From a virus, in IMG/VR virus record IMGVR_UViG_3300021376_000029, positions 21,289-85,288 of that record: a stretch of DNA of 64,000 nt; one strand, given 5' to 3'. Within the stretch, counting starts at the first letter, position 1. The number at the start of each line of letters is the position of its first letter. Under the pieces are notes generated by a model, which worked only from the letters and a program-made list of their open reading frames with translations, made no database searches and had not been told where the DNA came from. Below, piece by piece: positions 38,601-48,075 of the stretch. The position numbers and the translations under genes were made by a program.

Positions 38601-41600
38601 CTCTCTTACACTTATCTGTATTTGTTGCATTGATGACAAAAGTTGGGAATGCAGGAGCAATTGCAGCAAAAGCAGTATCAATAATTTCCTGTCTGTTTAG
38701 TTGGATTAATCGGTAACCATCCTTAAATCTAGATACAGCAGTTGTTTGTGGATCACCAGGATAGGAAAAATCTGGATGTTGAACTGCAATTTCAGCAGCA
38801 GCACGGTCAATAATTTCTCGTCTATTTTGCTGGATTAATCTATAAGAATCTTTGAACCTACTTTTATCAGTAGTTTGAGGATCATTAGGATAATAAAAAT
38901 CAGGGAATAAAACAGAAATTTCTGCATTTGCACGATCTACAATTTCTTGTTTATTTGCAGAAATCAAAGCACTAGCATCACGATGTCTATTAGCACTAAC
39001 TATTGTAGATACACCAGAAGTTGTCCAGATACCAGTATTTCTAATTGGTAAAGTGATTCCAGATGGATTTGCTAATTTTGTAGTTAAAATGCCGACTAAA
39101 TTATCAACCGTATTCTGAACATCAGCACACACACCAGGATCATTATTAGTCAAATATCCATTAGGATTATTGAATAATACCGTAAATGTATTTGAAGAGT
39201 TTACAGAATAAATTTCAAACTTATCATTGAAGTTTATATTGCCAGATGGTGTTACACCTGAGATATGAACATATAAATCTGTTGGATAAGTTACACCTGA
39301 ATAAGTATATGCATATCCATGATCTCCTACTGTAGTTATAGTAGCAAGATTGTTTACATATGATATATCTGAAATATTTCTCAATTCATATGGTTCTTGG
39401 AAAATCTCATTTATTGCTAATAATATAGAAGTATTTTTTATATTTTCTGGGAATGTTCCGTCTTGAGTAGTTAATGGGTAATTAGTTTTAACATTATCAA
39501 AAGTATTTGAAATATCAGTCAGTTTAACTGCTTCTACTTGATTATCTAAGAAATTCAAAAGACTAGCTCCCAGACCTTCTATTTTCTGGGTCAATGCAGT
39601 ATTTACAATTTGAACTTCATATTTTCTATAACTTAACTGAGATTCTACAGTTATGCCACTTACTGGTATAACAATTACTGAATTTGCACTATAATCTCTC
39701 GGCAGAGTAACACTTCCAGAACCAGTGAGACCAGAATTGGTAATGCTAGAAAAATTTTCAACAGATACTTCACCAAAAAGTTTGAATCCAAGAGGATGAA
39801 GACTCTTATCAACAATTGACTTATAATCTCTTAATGACTTTGTACTTCTTATTACATAGGAAAAATCCTGATAATATCTACTGTCAATTATTTTTTGTGA
39901 TGATGCATTCAGTTTTCCAAGATCACTGTCAAAAAATCCTACTCTACTTAAATAACCAGAAATATTTCCAAAAATATCAGCAAGTTTAACTTCATGAATT
40001 TTTGATGTAGTTTGTCTGATGGATCCCGTTAAAATAGTATCAGCAAGTAGGACTCCAGTTAATAACTTAACATCAAGTAAATATGAGTTATTTCCTATTT
40101 TTTGTGTTGCATCTACTCGCACAACAGCACCATTTGATGCAGTCAAAAATTCAGAATTGCTGTAAATTTGATTAGATAAATTTGTTATAATTAATTTATA
40201 ATTAAGTATTAATTGCTTCTGTAATGTTCTATCAGAACTATACTGTGTTCCATAGTTGGCAAATCTTGTAGTCTTTACTTTTGCTATTGTATTGCTAATT
40301 GGAAAGATTTCTGGATTTGTATCAACAGCAAGGATATAATCATTATTAGTATAATTTCTACCACCATTGGTAACTTCTACAGAAACTATTCTACCATTAA
40401 CTATTGTTGGTTTTATTATAGCGCCAGAACCCGTAGAACTGATAACTTTTAATATAGTATTAGAAGAATATCTTCTTCCTTGATTTAATACTGAAATATT
40501 GTTGGTTAAAGAACCAGAAGAAAGAGAATATGTAAATTTAGCGTTATCAAGATCAGAATGAATTATACCTTCAACTAAAGGAAGTTTTTTATATCCTTCG
40601 CCACCATCAATATTTTTTATTTTTGAAATTTTACCTATAGATGATATTGATGTAGTAGTGTAAGAAACATTGCTATAAGATAAACTTTCAAGTTGCGATG
40701 AAATACTAAATTTAAACTTAGTAGGAGATATAACATCAATTACATGAGAACTAATAAAATAATTATCTCTAATATTAAAGTATGTTTTATTGTTTTCAAT
40801 TCTATTAGTTTTATCAAAATAATAAACTCTTGAAATAGAATTTATATTAAAGATTGAATAATTTATAGTAATTGTAGATCCAGAAACTCCTGGTGTACCT
40901 GATCTAACAATATTAGGTATAGCACTAATATTGCTTGAATCTTCGCTAAAAGACATAACATTACCAAAATTACTTCCATCACTTATATCAAATACATAAG
41001 TGCTACCTCTAATCATGTCTAGAGACAAATCTCTGACATAATAATTTCCTGTATTTGTTGGATCTATTTCCCAATAAATTTTTTTGGGAGTAACTGATGA
41101 TATTGTTATCTGTCTTGCACTAGGAGTAGATGAATCTGATACTACACTAGTATTAATGATAGTACCTGATAAGATTTTAACTTCTATTTTAGAATTAAGC
41201 TTATCAATACTATAAATTGTTCCAGAAATTCCAGATGAAATTAAAGAATTTCCAATTTGAATGTTATAATCATTTTGAAAATCGGGAATGTATAATTTTA
41301 CACTATTTGTTGCAGCATGTAATCTCAAAGGAGAATTTAATTGTGCTCTACTAACTGTAAACTGATTATTAGTATAATTGATACTAATAATTCTCATAAT
41401 TTCATCATTAATTAAAATATAATCATTATTTCTATATTGAGAGGCATTAATAACGTTAATTGTAGACTGATTCAAAGATACATCAACATCAAGAGTTGTT
41501 GTAATGTTAGGTTTTGTATAATGTATTGTTTGATATGTACCTACTCTTACTTTAAATGTTTTGGTTGTTTGTAAAACATTATTATCAATATTTAAAATTA

Positions 41601-44600
41601 CAGAATCTCTGTTTGATAATAGATGTGGTTGAGTAGTAGTAACAATGGCTTCATAAGGAATAGAATATTGAGGAGCACTAATTTTAGTTGGGTATGGAAA
41701 TTGAGAAATGCCATTTGTAATAGTAACACCAGAGGCAGTATATCCAGAAAGAACTGCATAAGTAACAGAACTCACAGTAACACCAAATATAGATTCAATA
41801 CTAGCTAAAGAACCAGAACCTTCAGTATTATCGCTGTTAATAAAAAGAAAATCATTAACTTTATAATCAGAACTTGAATTTGAACAAATATATGAATCTA
41901 CAGATCCTCTTTCAACGCTATTAATTAAAATTCGTGCATCAAATCCCTTATTTGGTGTATTTAAAGTTCTTATTCTTTTTGCGTCTTGTGGTAAATTAGA
42001 TTCAATTTGATTGTGTGATATAGTATTGTTTAATTTTGATGGTACTGAATTATAATTTTTTCCTATAATATAAGGGAATATTCCTTCACCAAAAGGATCA
42101 ACTGATATAAAATATGCATAAGTTCCATTCGGAAACTCAGGAGTCTTGCAAAAACGACCATTATTTTCATCTAAATCTCCAAGAGCAGAAACAAAATCAT
42201 AGTCTTCAATAAATGCTCCAAATGGATACTCAGAAACACTAGGACGATTTGATGTAGTAGTATTCAACGAATAACTACTCACCATTCTTCTTATAGTAGA
42301 AACACTGGCAGGGTTAGTATAACCATATGGACCATAAATTGGATTTCCATCATACGCCCATCCTAAAATAGGAGAATGACTAAAATTAGAATCTATTTCA
42401 GCATAATCAAAAGAAGGACCCTTAACATTATCATTTAATTCACTTCTAAGTAATTTTGGGTTAAGTGCATATGCATATTGCAATCCATAACGAACATCTG
42501 CACTATTATACAAGTAACCATTACCACCATCAACCCTTTTATTTTGAGATAACTGCCATTGTCCAGAAGTATTTCTGACATATTTTAATTTAAATACTCT
42601 ATCATAATTCCATCTTCTTACTTTTGCTGTTGCCTGTACTCCAGTACCATTTGATATTAAAGAAATTCTAATATTACTTCTATTTGAATAGTCAATTCCA
42701 CCAGATATCACGTCAATACTAGTAACAGAACCATTATTAATATTTGCTCTTGCAAAAGCACCTTTACCAGTACCAGATAAATCTGTAATTAAAACATTAG
42801 GTGCAACGATATAATTATTCCCACCATTAGTTACTGTAATATTTCTAATCTGACCCCTAACAATATCAAAATCATTGGCAATTGTTGCTGTTGCATCAAA
42901 ACCATATGCAACTTCTAAATTAAAATCATCAGTATAATTGATTCCACCATTTAATACATTAATTGATAATACTTTACCATTACTTATATTTGCACTAAAA
43001 GTAGCACCAGATCCAGTTGCACCTAAAAGTCTAAAAACAGGTTGGACATTATCCAAAAATCCATATCCATTCTGAATAAGTTCTACTGAAATTATATTAC
43101 CAAATTTTTCTGATTCTAGATCTTGGCAACTATAAGCTTCTACGCCATTTACAAACAGACCAATTGACCTATTGCCAACTGGTTGAAGTTGAGTAACTTT
43201 TTCTGTTTTAAGAGGTATTGCTTTTAATAAAAATTGATTTGATAAATTGTTACCTACACCAATAAAAGGACCTACAGGATGACTAGGTAATCCAGTAGAT
43301 GATACATAAGCAAAATTATTTGTTTTATATACTGCTCCAATTTCAGTAATGATATTTTTTATTAGATTGTTTATCACTACGTTTGAACTAGTTGCAGTAA
43401 AACCATTTTCATTAATTCTCCATGAAGTAAATTGTTTTCTGCTATCCAATACACCATTTTGAGATATTTCAATATTCTCATTCTCATTGTAATAAGAAGA
43501 ACCATCTACAATACTAGTTGATGACATGACTCCTAAGAGTCTCATTGTAATAGTATTAATTTTACTCTTAATTCCACTCTTATATCCATAAAGATACTCA
43601 GTAGTGGTAATAGATGTAAAATTTTGATGTGTAGAAGCTACTGTGTTATAAGATCCCCTAGAACAATCAAAAAATTGATTAAACGATTTATAGCGGTACG
43701 TTATAACTTCATTATTAATCTGTATAACACCATTTTCCTCTGGGAACCCAATAGTGCTATCTACAGTAATAGTAGTATCATTTGGTGTTAACTGCTTTCT
43801 CAAGATTGTTTCTTGAGGCACAGAAAAATTCTGTCTATTTAAAATATTCAGTCTTATTTCGTAAATATTTTTATTTCCAGAAGCATAGTTTGTGATGTTA
43901 TTTACTAAAATACTATCAACAACTGCAGTAACTTGTATGTTCCCTGTAATATCAGTTTGAATTAATTCATTTCCGACTAAATCATACGGATTTCCTATTA
44001 TAGATTCTACTTTGATAATATCATCTACTGTCCAATCAGAATATGATGATTTTATCAGATAATCTTTTGGATATCTAATTTCAATTTCTTCATCAAAGAT
44101 AGATCTGAATAAAAATTGAATTGATACGTTAGTTCCTTTGTAACTATAAAAATCTTTTATATTTTCTAAGATAGTTACAATATCAATATCAGAATCTATC
44201 CTTTTATATGGGAATCCTTCTAAATATTGCTCTTCATAATTTTTTAAAATGGAATATAAAAATAAATTAGATAAATTAATTACACTGGTTCCAGAAAAAT
44301 GAGATGCCGCTACAGATTGCTGTACTTTAGTACCAAAATCTTTTAATTCAGTTGTTGCTGAATAACCTCTATAACAATTTAAAAGAGTTTTAGTGCGATA
44401 ATTAATATCTTTATAAAAAATTATTTCATTATCAATTTGTATAATTCCTTCACTTTTAACAAAACCATCTGTTGATTTTAACCTTATAGTAGTTTGAGTA
44501 GCAGATATATTTTGATCTAATGATGAAGTTTTTATTAGATTATTTTTTGACAAATGATCTAGATCTTTATATTCTATAATATTTTCAGATATATCAAGAA

Positions 44601-44730
44601 TTCCGCCTCTTATCTCAAGGGACTTATAGTACTCTTCAAAAAATTTTACAAAAGTAGGAAATTCATTGACAATAAAATCTGGTAATAAGTGTTCAATAAA
44701 ATCTGAAACGGTTAACTTTGCAAAACTCAT
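35632..44730 (-). CDS. Giant baseplate-region protein with YHYH motif (3032 aa)
   Basis: 3032 aa, the largest gene here (9.1 kb). The N-terminus MSFAKLTVSDFIEHLLPDFI then FPTFVKFFEEYYKSLE is conserved in cyanophage baseplate-region proteins. Visible parts in order: GSGYT/NGGxxY beta-helix turns (about residues 540-690); a YHYH-like LGWAYDGNPIYGPYGY (about 790-805); a helical repeat RFKDxYRLIQxNRxEIID occurring about three times with a threefold CKRDIGIFIDAVSLD module (about 1910-2390); and C-terminal FxDGVxQ domains. It lies exactly between gp6 and gp8, the slot of T4 gp7 (1032 aa), so it may play the gp7 role with large insertions. That is inference from position; I see no clear gp7 sequence match. 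Confidence 0.75.
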   Translation of the reverse strand: MSFAKLTVSDFIEHLLPDFIVNEFPTFVKFFEEYYKSLEIRGGILDISENIIEYKDLDHLSKNNLIKTSSLDQNISATQTTIRLKSTDGFVKSEGIIQIDNEIIFYKDINYRTKTLLNCYRGYSATTELKDFGTKVQQSVAASHFSGTSVINLSNLFLYSILKNYEEQYLEGFPYKRIDSDIDIVTILENIKDFYSYKGTNVSIQFLFRSIFDEEIEIRYPKDYLIKSSYSDWTVDDIIKVESIIGNPYDLVGNELIQTDITGNIQVTAVVDSILVNNITNYASGNKNIYEIRLNILNRQNFSVPQETILRKQLTPNDTTITVDSTIGFPEENGVIQINNEVITYRYKSFNQFFDCSRGSYNTVASTHQNFTSITTTEYLYGYKSGIKSKINTITMRLLGVMSSTSIVDGSSYYNENENIEISQNGVLDSRKQFTSWRINENGFTATSSNVVINNLIKNIITEIGAVYKTNNFAYVSSTGLPSHPVGPFIGVGNNLSNQFLLKAIPLKTEKVTQLQPVGNRSIGLFVNGVEAYSCQDLESEKFGNIISVELIQNGYGFLDNVQPVFRLLGATGSGATFSANISNGKVLSINVLNGGINYTDDFNLEVAYGFDATATIANDFDIVRGQIRNITVTNGGNNYIVAPNVLITDLSGTGKGAFARANINNGSVTSIDVISGGIDYSNRSNIRISLISNGTGVQATAKVRRWNYDRVFKLKYVRNTSGQWQLSQNKRVDGGNGYLYNSADVRYGLQYAYALNPKLLRSELNDNVKGPSFDYAEIDSNFSHSPILGWAYDGNPIYGPYGYTNPASVSTIRRMVSSYSLNTTTSNRPSVSEYPFGAFIEDYDFVSALGDLDENNGRFCKTPEFPNGTYAYFISVDPFGEGIFPYIIGKNYNSVPSKLNNTISHNQIESNLPQDAKRIRTLNTPNKGFDARILINSVERGSVDSYICSNSSSDYKVNDFLFINSDNTEGSGSLASIESIFGVTVSSVTYAVLSGYTASGVTITNGISQFPYPTKISAPQYSIPYEAIVTTTQPHLLSNRDSVILNIDNNVLQTTKTFKVRVGTYQTIHYTKPNITTTLDVDVSLNQSTINVINASQYRNNDYILINDEIMRIISINYTNNQFTVSRAQLNSPLRLHAATNSVKLYIPDFQNDYNIQIGNSLISSGISGTIYSIDKLNSKIEVKILSGTIINTSVVSDSSTPSARQITISSVTPKKIYWEIDPTNTGNYYVRDLSLDMIRGSTYVFDISDGSNFGNVMSFSEDSSNISAIPNIVRSGTPGVSGSTITINYSIFNINSISRVYYFDKTNRIENNKTYFNIRDNYFISSHVIDVISPTKFKFSISSQLESLSYSNVSYTTTSISSIGKISKIKNIDGGEGYKKLPLVEGIIHSDLDNAKFTYSLSSGSLTNNISVLNQGRRYSSNTILKVISSTGSGAIIKPTIVNGRIVSVEVTNGGRNYTNNDYILAVDTNPEIFPISNTIAKVKTTRFANYGTQYSSDRTLQKQLILNYKLIITNLSNQIYSNSEFLTASNGAVVRVDATQKIGNNSYLLDVKLLTGVLLADTILTGSIRQTTSKIHEVKLADIFGNISGYLSRVGFFDSDLGKLNASSQKIIDSRYYQDFSYVIRSTKSLRDYKSIVDKSLHPLGFKLFGEVSVENFSSITNSGLTGSGSVTLPRDYSANSVIVIPVSGITVESQLSYRKYEVQIVNTALTQKIEGLGASLLNFLDNQVEAVKLTDISNTFDNVKTNYPLTTQDGTFPENIKNTSILLAINEIFQEPYELRNISDISYVNNLATITTVGDHGYAYTYSGVTYPTDLYVHISGVTPSGNINFNDKFEIYSVNSSNTFTVLFNNPNGYLTNNDPGVCADVQNTVDNLVGILTTKLANPSGITLPIRNTGIWTTSGVSTIVSANRHRDASALISANKQEIVDRANAEISVLFPDFYYPNDPQTTDKSRFKDSYRLIQQNRREIIDRAAAEIAVQHPDFSYPGDPQTTAVSRFKDGYRLIQLNRQEIIDTAFAAIAPAFPTFVINATNTDKCKRDIGIFIDSVSLDIAQAGGNVYSRQFVLSYFNNGSPITNGLVGEEAQSVLAFNKARDEMKKAVANQLTIKDLTITSGAANYGGTGGNVSNTSPTACSDIQTAITNLTLIITSHITAGNVTGLPAESVSTTVPAGEAKCKRDIGIFIDAVSLDVHVGSNRYVIEFLKQYFNATGTSLTSNGLQGEIAESITAFNKARDVMKLAITNQLFTKDLTITADPLPASGVSSNTNPTSCTNVRNNIDILSGIVTFHLNQGSLTYPTPIPAVSSGTTASGETKCKRDIGIIVDAVVLDLFYGGNSNILDATNSYLTTSGNTLISNGVQGEVSESIVAFNKAKNMMKLALANQLYVKDFNILPDFLGTSDTILSSRLTNAKVIKGQFEFNTTNNTLRMYEPPKEGSTFYSVLYKLTNSSDDIRYSYKLKNILFDGVTKEFNLYKLDGANLVTEQDENLLIFVDGVLQIYGESYIINRSVYPNKIVFYESFDASRNFFGYSFSKYKMLNNISDQFNDRQTVFELKYQDDIIKLPDVHQLLILLDGVPQNENDTYTISDNILTFKEAPTKGKKCNLLYFYGKTFDKTISIWNGKVFEDIHYIGENTIDGCRYLKKVNQTYEYLKPGDLIKIQGETPKELISIEQNVLEQGDDLLYTAFVYTDNSYIKGKNAVATAVVSGVAVSGANPVSVSGTTSISGTVSIPSVYNNLITRIDVNNGGMEYETAPIVLFKPACGNPGTGAEAYSTIENGRVVSVTITNPGSGYTTAPEIIFAKRYELIRKKPVYDFKDIIIDMKANDGIALLTSAGLTGSTAIGSEEKYEIPVIQTSISSTKVTTIETENRTNRDVSRPALAYVLNTFEENKFKYEPLNINDPLSSYLGTNVNIENVSRYAPNLTIADFVNRPGSTTGASDNIIINYGEDSYISFGLTLASGITDLDQTILISGNTYNLPPSGYIEFGDETIFYSSIFSGQLLNCQRGVLNTSSTSHNQGDYMRLAWRG
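37560..38990. repeat. Internal repeats in the 3032-aa gene
   Basis: Three units of about 415-420 bp encode CKRDIGIFID, then NGLQGE, AFNKARDxMKxAxxNQL and KDLTI, with marker codons near 37,770, 38,190 and 38,610. Adjacent at 38,660-38,990 are about three shorter helical repeats (NRxEIIDxAxAxI). Protein-level similarity is clear; DNA copies have drifted. Confidence 0.7.
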
Positions 44731-44731
44731 T

Positions 44732-46585
44732 TTAGTTTACTTCTGGTAATATCTGGAAATTGCTATTATCTACTAAAAGTTCCAAATAAACTTCTCTAAC
44801 GGCATAAATATCTGGATTTTTTGGAATTACAGTAACAAAAATTTCATTATTATCATTACTACCTTTGGTTATTTGTAAAAGGTCTATTCTAACTTCACCT
44901 TTCGCAAAATTTATATTTCCAATATTGTCAATTCGTATTATTTTGGTAGCAGTTATCGGATTAATACTATATATTCTAATTGTTCCATCAGTAGTATTCT
45001 CAAGATATACGTCTATACCAGGGAAGTTGGCAACCCTAAAAGCAGATGAAACTATATTAGTCTCATCATTGCATTTCTGAAGAAGAGGATTAACAAAACA
45101 AAGTAAATATTGAGCATTTGTATTTAATGCTGGTTGCAATCTTTTTCTTAAAGATAAATTAGTCACATTTGATGTAATTGAATCTTCTGATGAATCTATC
45201 ACAGTGCTTAATTTACTTTTCTTAATCGCACCACCGAATTTATTTAAATTGTTAGTATCACGATATTGTATCAAATTTTGACTTACAGTGTTCTTTATTT
45301 GTTCTGGAGTTAAATTAGTACTTGCTGAATTATAAGAAATTCTAGAATCCATCAATATTTCAATAATTGATGGATCAATTATAACAGGAGTTACAGAAGC
45401 AACTGTATAGGTTTTTAATTTAGTTAAAATATCTCTTTTAGTTGAATTACTTAATTTAGTTGAATATTTTGGTTTAATAGCAATTTTTACTCTACCATAT
45501 TCTGGGGGAGATTCAGTCTCACCACCATATACAATAATATCAGCAATAGAAGAATAAAGTTTCTTAGTGATAATTTTATAATCATCTAATGTAACTGCTC
45601 TATTCTGTGAAGAGTAGAATTGAGGGGCATTTACCTTAATTTCATCTGAAGACTCAGCATCATCGCCACCTTCACTTTTTGAAACTAAAGTTAGAGTGAT
45701 GTTTTGAAGAACTCTATTTAAATTCTCATCATATATTTCACCAGAAAATACAAAAGATCTAATATCATTGGCAGAAGATCCCATTGATGAAAGATAGGTA
45801 ACTTCTATAATTTCGCCATTTTCAAGTTTTCTTCCAATTACGCCATCCCCAAAAACTAATTCATAACGCATGTCAGAAATTTCACGAACAAAAAATATAG
45901 TATCAGTTGATTTTACATTTAAGATATTATCAGCTTGAGTATAAGTAGTTAACTTTGATGAAGTAGCAGATTCTCTTACTTTAATTCTTATAGAACTGGT
46001 ATCAATATTTTGGGTTGTTAAAATAAATTTTTGATTTGAAATAGTATTATCTACTGTAAACTTAAAGTTTAAATATACACCTTCTGTTATCTTAAGTTGA
46101 TTAATCCCTTCAATATTAGATAAGTAAGAAATATTGTTTATTACAGGAGCAACAATATCCTCTAATATTGAGAATTGATAAGTTTCAGATCTGTTTTCTG
46201 AATTTGATGCAATAAAACAGTTGCCTTTTTTTAGAGTTAAAAATTTGGGTACTAACCTTGGATCTATAGCGGCAACAGAAGAATAATCAACCTTTAGTTG
46301 AACATATGCATTTGCAGAAGTTCTTGATTTGGGTGTATATCCTAATTGTCTAGCTATTTTTACAATATTGTCTCTTAATGAGGCTGATGTAAGAAAAGTT
46401 TCATTAACTGCCATCGTAGTATTGAAGGCAGTATAATAAGTATTATATGCTAATAGATCAAGAATAGACGATAAAGTAGATGATTCAAAATCATAGTCAG
46501 TAAAATCTGTATTGCGCCTCAGGTACTCACGCAATGTAATTTTTATATCTGTAAAATCTAAAGAACTGACTTGAGTGAATGCCAT
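44732..46585 (-). CDS. 6: Baseplate wedge protein gp6
   Basis: 617 aa, close to T4 gp6 (660 aa). The start FTQVSSLDFTDIKITLREYL then DYDFESSTLSSILDLLAYNT and LTSASLRDNIVKIARQLGYT is characteristic of gp6 and the related baseplate J-like family that forms the wedge ring around the hub. Its stop is one base from the start of the 3032-aa gene and its start abuts gp25, the T4 order. No frame disruption. Confidence 0.93.
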   Translation of the reverse strand: MAFTQVSSLDFTDIKITLREYLRRNTDFTDYDFESSTLSSILDLLAYNTYYTAFNTTMAVNETFLTSASLRDNIVKIARQLGYTPKSRTSANAYVQLKVDYSSVAAIDPRLVPKFLTLKKGNCFIASNSENRSETYQFSILEDIVAPVINNISYLSNIEGINQLKITEGVYLNFKFTVDNTISNQKFILTTQNIDTSSIRIKVRESATSSKLTTYTQADNILNVKSTDTIFFVREISDMRYELVFGDGVIGRKLENGEIIEVTYLSSMGSSANDIRSFVFSGEIYDENLNRVLQNITLTLVSKSEGGDDAESSDEIKVNAPQFYSSQNRAVTLDDYKIITKKLYSSIADIIVYGGETESPPEYGRVKIAIKPKYSTKLSNSTKRDILTKLKTYTVASVTPVIIDPSIIEILMDSRISYNSASTNLTPEQIKNTVSQNLIQYRDTNNLNKFGGAIKKSKLSTVIDSSEDSITSNVTNLSLRKRLQPALNTNAQYLLCFVNPLLQKCNDETNIVSSAFRVANFPGIDVYLENTTDGTIRIYSINPITATKIIRIDNIGNINFAKGEVRIDLLQITKGSNDNNEIFVTVIPKNPDIYAVREVYLELLVDNSNFQILPEVN

Positions 46586-46990
46586 TTATACTTTGCTTGA
46601 GGAAGTTAAAGACAAATTAACATTATAAAATTTTGGAGAAATGTCTGGTATAGAATAATTAATTTCAATTTCATATGTATTCTCATCATCATTCAAATTT
46701 ATTGCTATATCTAATAAATTAACTCTAGGTTCATATGACTGAATCAAATTTATAATATTTTCTTTGATGGAACCAGCAGTTACAAAATCAAAAGGTTCAA
46801 ACAGCAAATCAGGAATACCACTCCCAAAAGTTGAGTTAAAAAACTTTTCACCTTTTCTATAAGAGAAAAGATTTAATAAGGAACGCTTGATAGCATTCTC
46901 ATTTTTTAGAATGACAAGATCTTTTTTTAAAGGATTTGTCTTAAAAGTAAAGCTCAAGTCCTTATATGATCTTGACGGTTTTAACGCCAT
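46586..46990 (-). CDS. 25: Baseplate wedge protein gp25
   Basis: 134 aa versus 132 in T4. It has the gp25/lysozyme-like wedge pattern: RSLLNLFSYRKGEKFFNSTF, then GSGIPDLLFEPFDFVTAGSI, then IQSYEPRVNLLDIAINLN. In the family (also T6SS TssE) the EPR motif contacts sheath and wedge; EPR is present. It abuts gp6 without a gap, and a late box lies 20-27 nt upstream. Confidence 0.95.
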   Translation of the reverse strand: MALKPSRSYKDLSFTFKTNPLKKDLVILKNENAIKRSLLNLFSYRKGEKFFNSTFGSGIPDLLFEPFDFVTAGSIKENIINLIQSYEPRVNLLDIAINLNDDENTYEIEINYSIPDISPKFYNVNLSLTSSSKV

Positions 46991-47009
46991 TTTTAATAAT
47001 AGTTTTATT

Positions 47010-47017
47010 TATTTATC
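47010..47017 (-). promoter_or_regulatory. Late promoter box (GATAAATA)
   Basis: GATAAATA on the minus strand about 20 nt upstream of gp25, next to the end of the 68-aa gene. It likely drives the gp25-gp6-3032-aa block. Confidence 0.65.
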
Positions 47018-47018
47018 G

Positions 47019-47225
47019 TCATTCATGCCACCTCTCTACATAATCATCAAAACCACCTTTACCGCCACAAGGTCTTGAATATCTATCTGACGGTGGTTGA
47101 TTAACATGTTCTTGATTTGTGTTAATTTTTTGGTTATTTGGTAACATGTAATCGGTAATTAACCGATTTGTGCCCCAATTTTGTTTCATAAACTCAACAT
47201 CACGATCTACTTGGTATTTTGCCAT
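47019..47225 (-). CDS. Small conserved hypothetical (68 aa)
   Basis: 68 aa. Contains EFMKQNWGTNRLITDYMLPN and a Gly/Cys-containing RYSRPCGGKGGFDDYVERWH tail. I recall this kind of protein just upstream of gp25 in cyanophages. A TAGGAG ribosome site precedes the ATG. No metal-binding cluster beyond one Cys; role unknown. Confidence 0.65.
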   Translation of the reverse strand: MAKYQVDRDVEFMKQNWGTNRLITDYMLPNNQKINTNQEHVNQPPSDRYSRPCGGKGGFDDYVERWHE

Positions 47226-47269
47226 CTGTTTTCTCCTAAAAAGGTTAAACAGAACTTTTTACGGGGTTG

Positions 47270-47728
47270 CTATCCCGAATTTTTGACCATTTCGTAGTCA
47301 TCACCAAGAATTTCTCTTAAGTATGCGTCATTCCAGTGGTGATAATATCCTGTTTTTGCTAATTTTTCTCTATTTTTTTGTAAATCTTTTTTATTTTGCA
47401 TCAAAATAAGGTTATATTTACCATTATTTGACTGAATTCCATTGATGTAAGTGTTATAAGTAGCACAATCTTCTAAAAATATGTAGTCTGGAAACTTTTT
47501 ATTGTAAAATTCTACCCAAAATTGAATACTAGTTAGGTCAAGATAGTCCTCAACCACATAAAAAACGACATCATACCCAGAAACAGGCATGATGTCCTCT
47601 GCTTGACACTCCACATTTAAGGTTTTTGCTTTAGAGGCAAAAGGACAAACTGCAAAACCTTCTAATTCTGGACGAACTTCAGATATTCTTGCAATCCACT
47701 CCTGTATATCTGCCTCAATTTGATTCAT
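47270..47728 (-). CDS. Hypothetical protein with CPFA motif (152 aa)
   Basis: 152 aa, soluble. The sequence ELEGFAVCPFASKAK resembles the CPFA segment of DUF1415 proteins, but the rest does not allow a firm assignment. Cysteines at CPF, VECQ and EDCA could matter. Its ATG overlaps the stop of the 52-aa gene by 3 bases (ATGA), so the two are coupled. Present in the virion-gene transcript but not obviously structural. Confidence 0.65.
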   Translation of the reverse strand: MNQIEADIQEWIARISEVRPELEGFAVCPFASKAKTLNVECQAEDIMPVSGYDVVFYVVEDYLDLTSIQFWVEFYNKKFPDYIFLEDCATYNTYINGIQSNNGKYNLILMQNKKDLQKNREKLAKTGYYHHWNDAYLREILGDDYEMVKNSG

Positions 47729-47883
47729 TTATTGTTTGGATGTACTTGTTCTGCAACTGGTTTACCAGCAACCCATCCAAAAACTTTGGGTTCGGTATCT
47801 TCAACTTCAATGGTATCTAATTCATCAACAATATCATCGTTATTTACATCAGTAGTTGCTTGTACAGTCTTTTTACGTGCCAT
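47725..47883 (-). CDS. Small conserved hypothetical (52 aa)
   Basis: Translated by hand: MARKKTVQATTDVNNDDIVD, acidic centre, then EPKVFGWVAGKPVAEQVHPN and stop. It starts at the TAATG junction with the 47-aa gene and ends in ATGA with the 152-aa gene, so its existence is supported by two coupling overlaps. Basic N-terminus plus acidic middle; function unknown. Confidence 0.65.
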   Translation of the reverse strand: MARKKTVQATTDVNNDDIVDELDTIEVEDTEPKVFGWVAGKPVAEQVHPNNK

Positions 47884-48026
47884 TAGTTTCCCTGTCCTCG
47901 GTAACGTTTCTTTGCTCCATTACGTGAGCTTGCACTGTATTTAGTATGCTTACCAGCTCCCTGACGACTTTTTTTAGGTTTAGATTCAATTACAACTTTA
48001 TTAGTGAGTGAAGGACGCTTTGCCAT
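47883..48026 (-). CDS. Very basic conserved microprotein (47 aa)
   Basis: Translated by hand: MAKRPSLTNKVVIESKPKKS, then RQGAGKHTKYSASSRNGAKK and RYRGQGN. About a third of residues are Lys/Arg, suggesting nucleic-acid or ribosome binding. I recall near-identical microproteins in many cyanomyoviruses at this place. It is coupled by TAATG to the next gene. No close late box found; the 50 bp upstream hold no gene. Confidence 0.7.
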   Translation of the reverse strand: MAKRPSLTNKVVIESKPKKSRQGAGKHTKYSASSRNGAKKRYRGQGN

Positions 48027-48075
48027 GGTTTATGAAGTACGACAATCTATATTGTAATGCTCTTTAAAAAATTTG

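Noticed and set aside
37560-38990. CRISPR or mobile element in the repeat region
   Set aside because: Repeats are in-frame protein modules of about 415 bp without spacers, inverted ends or transposase.
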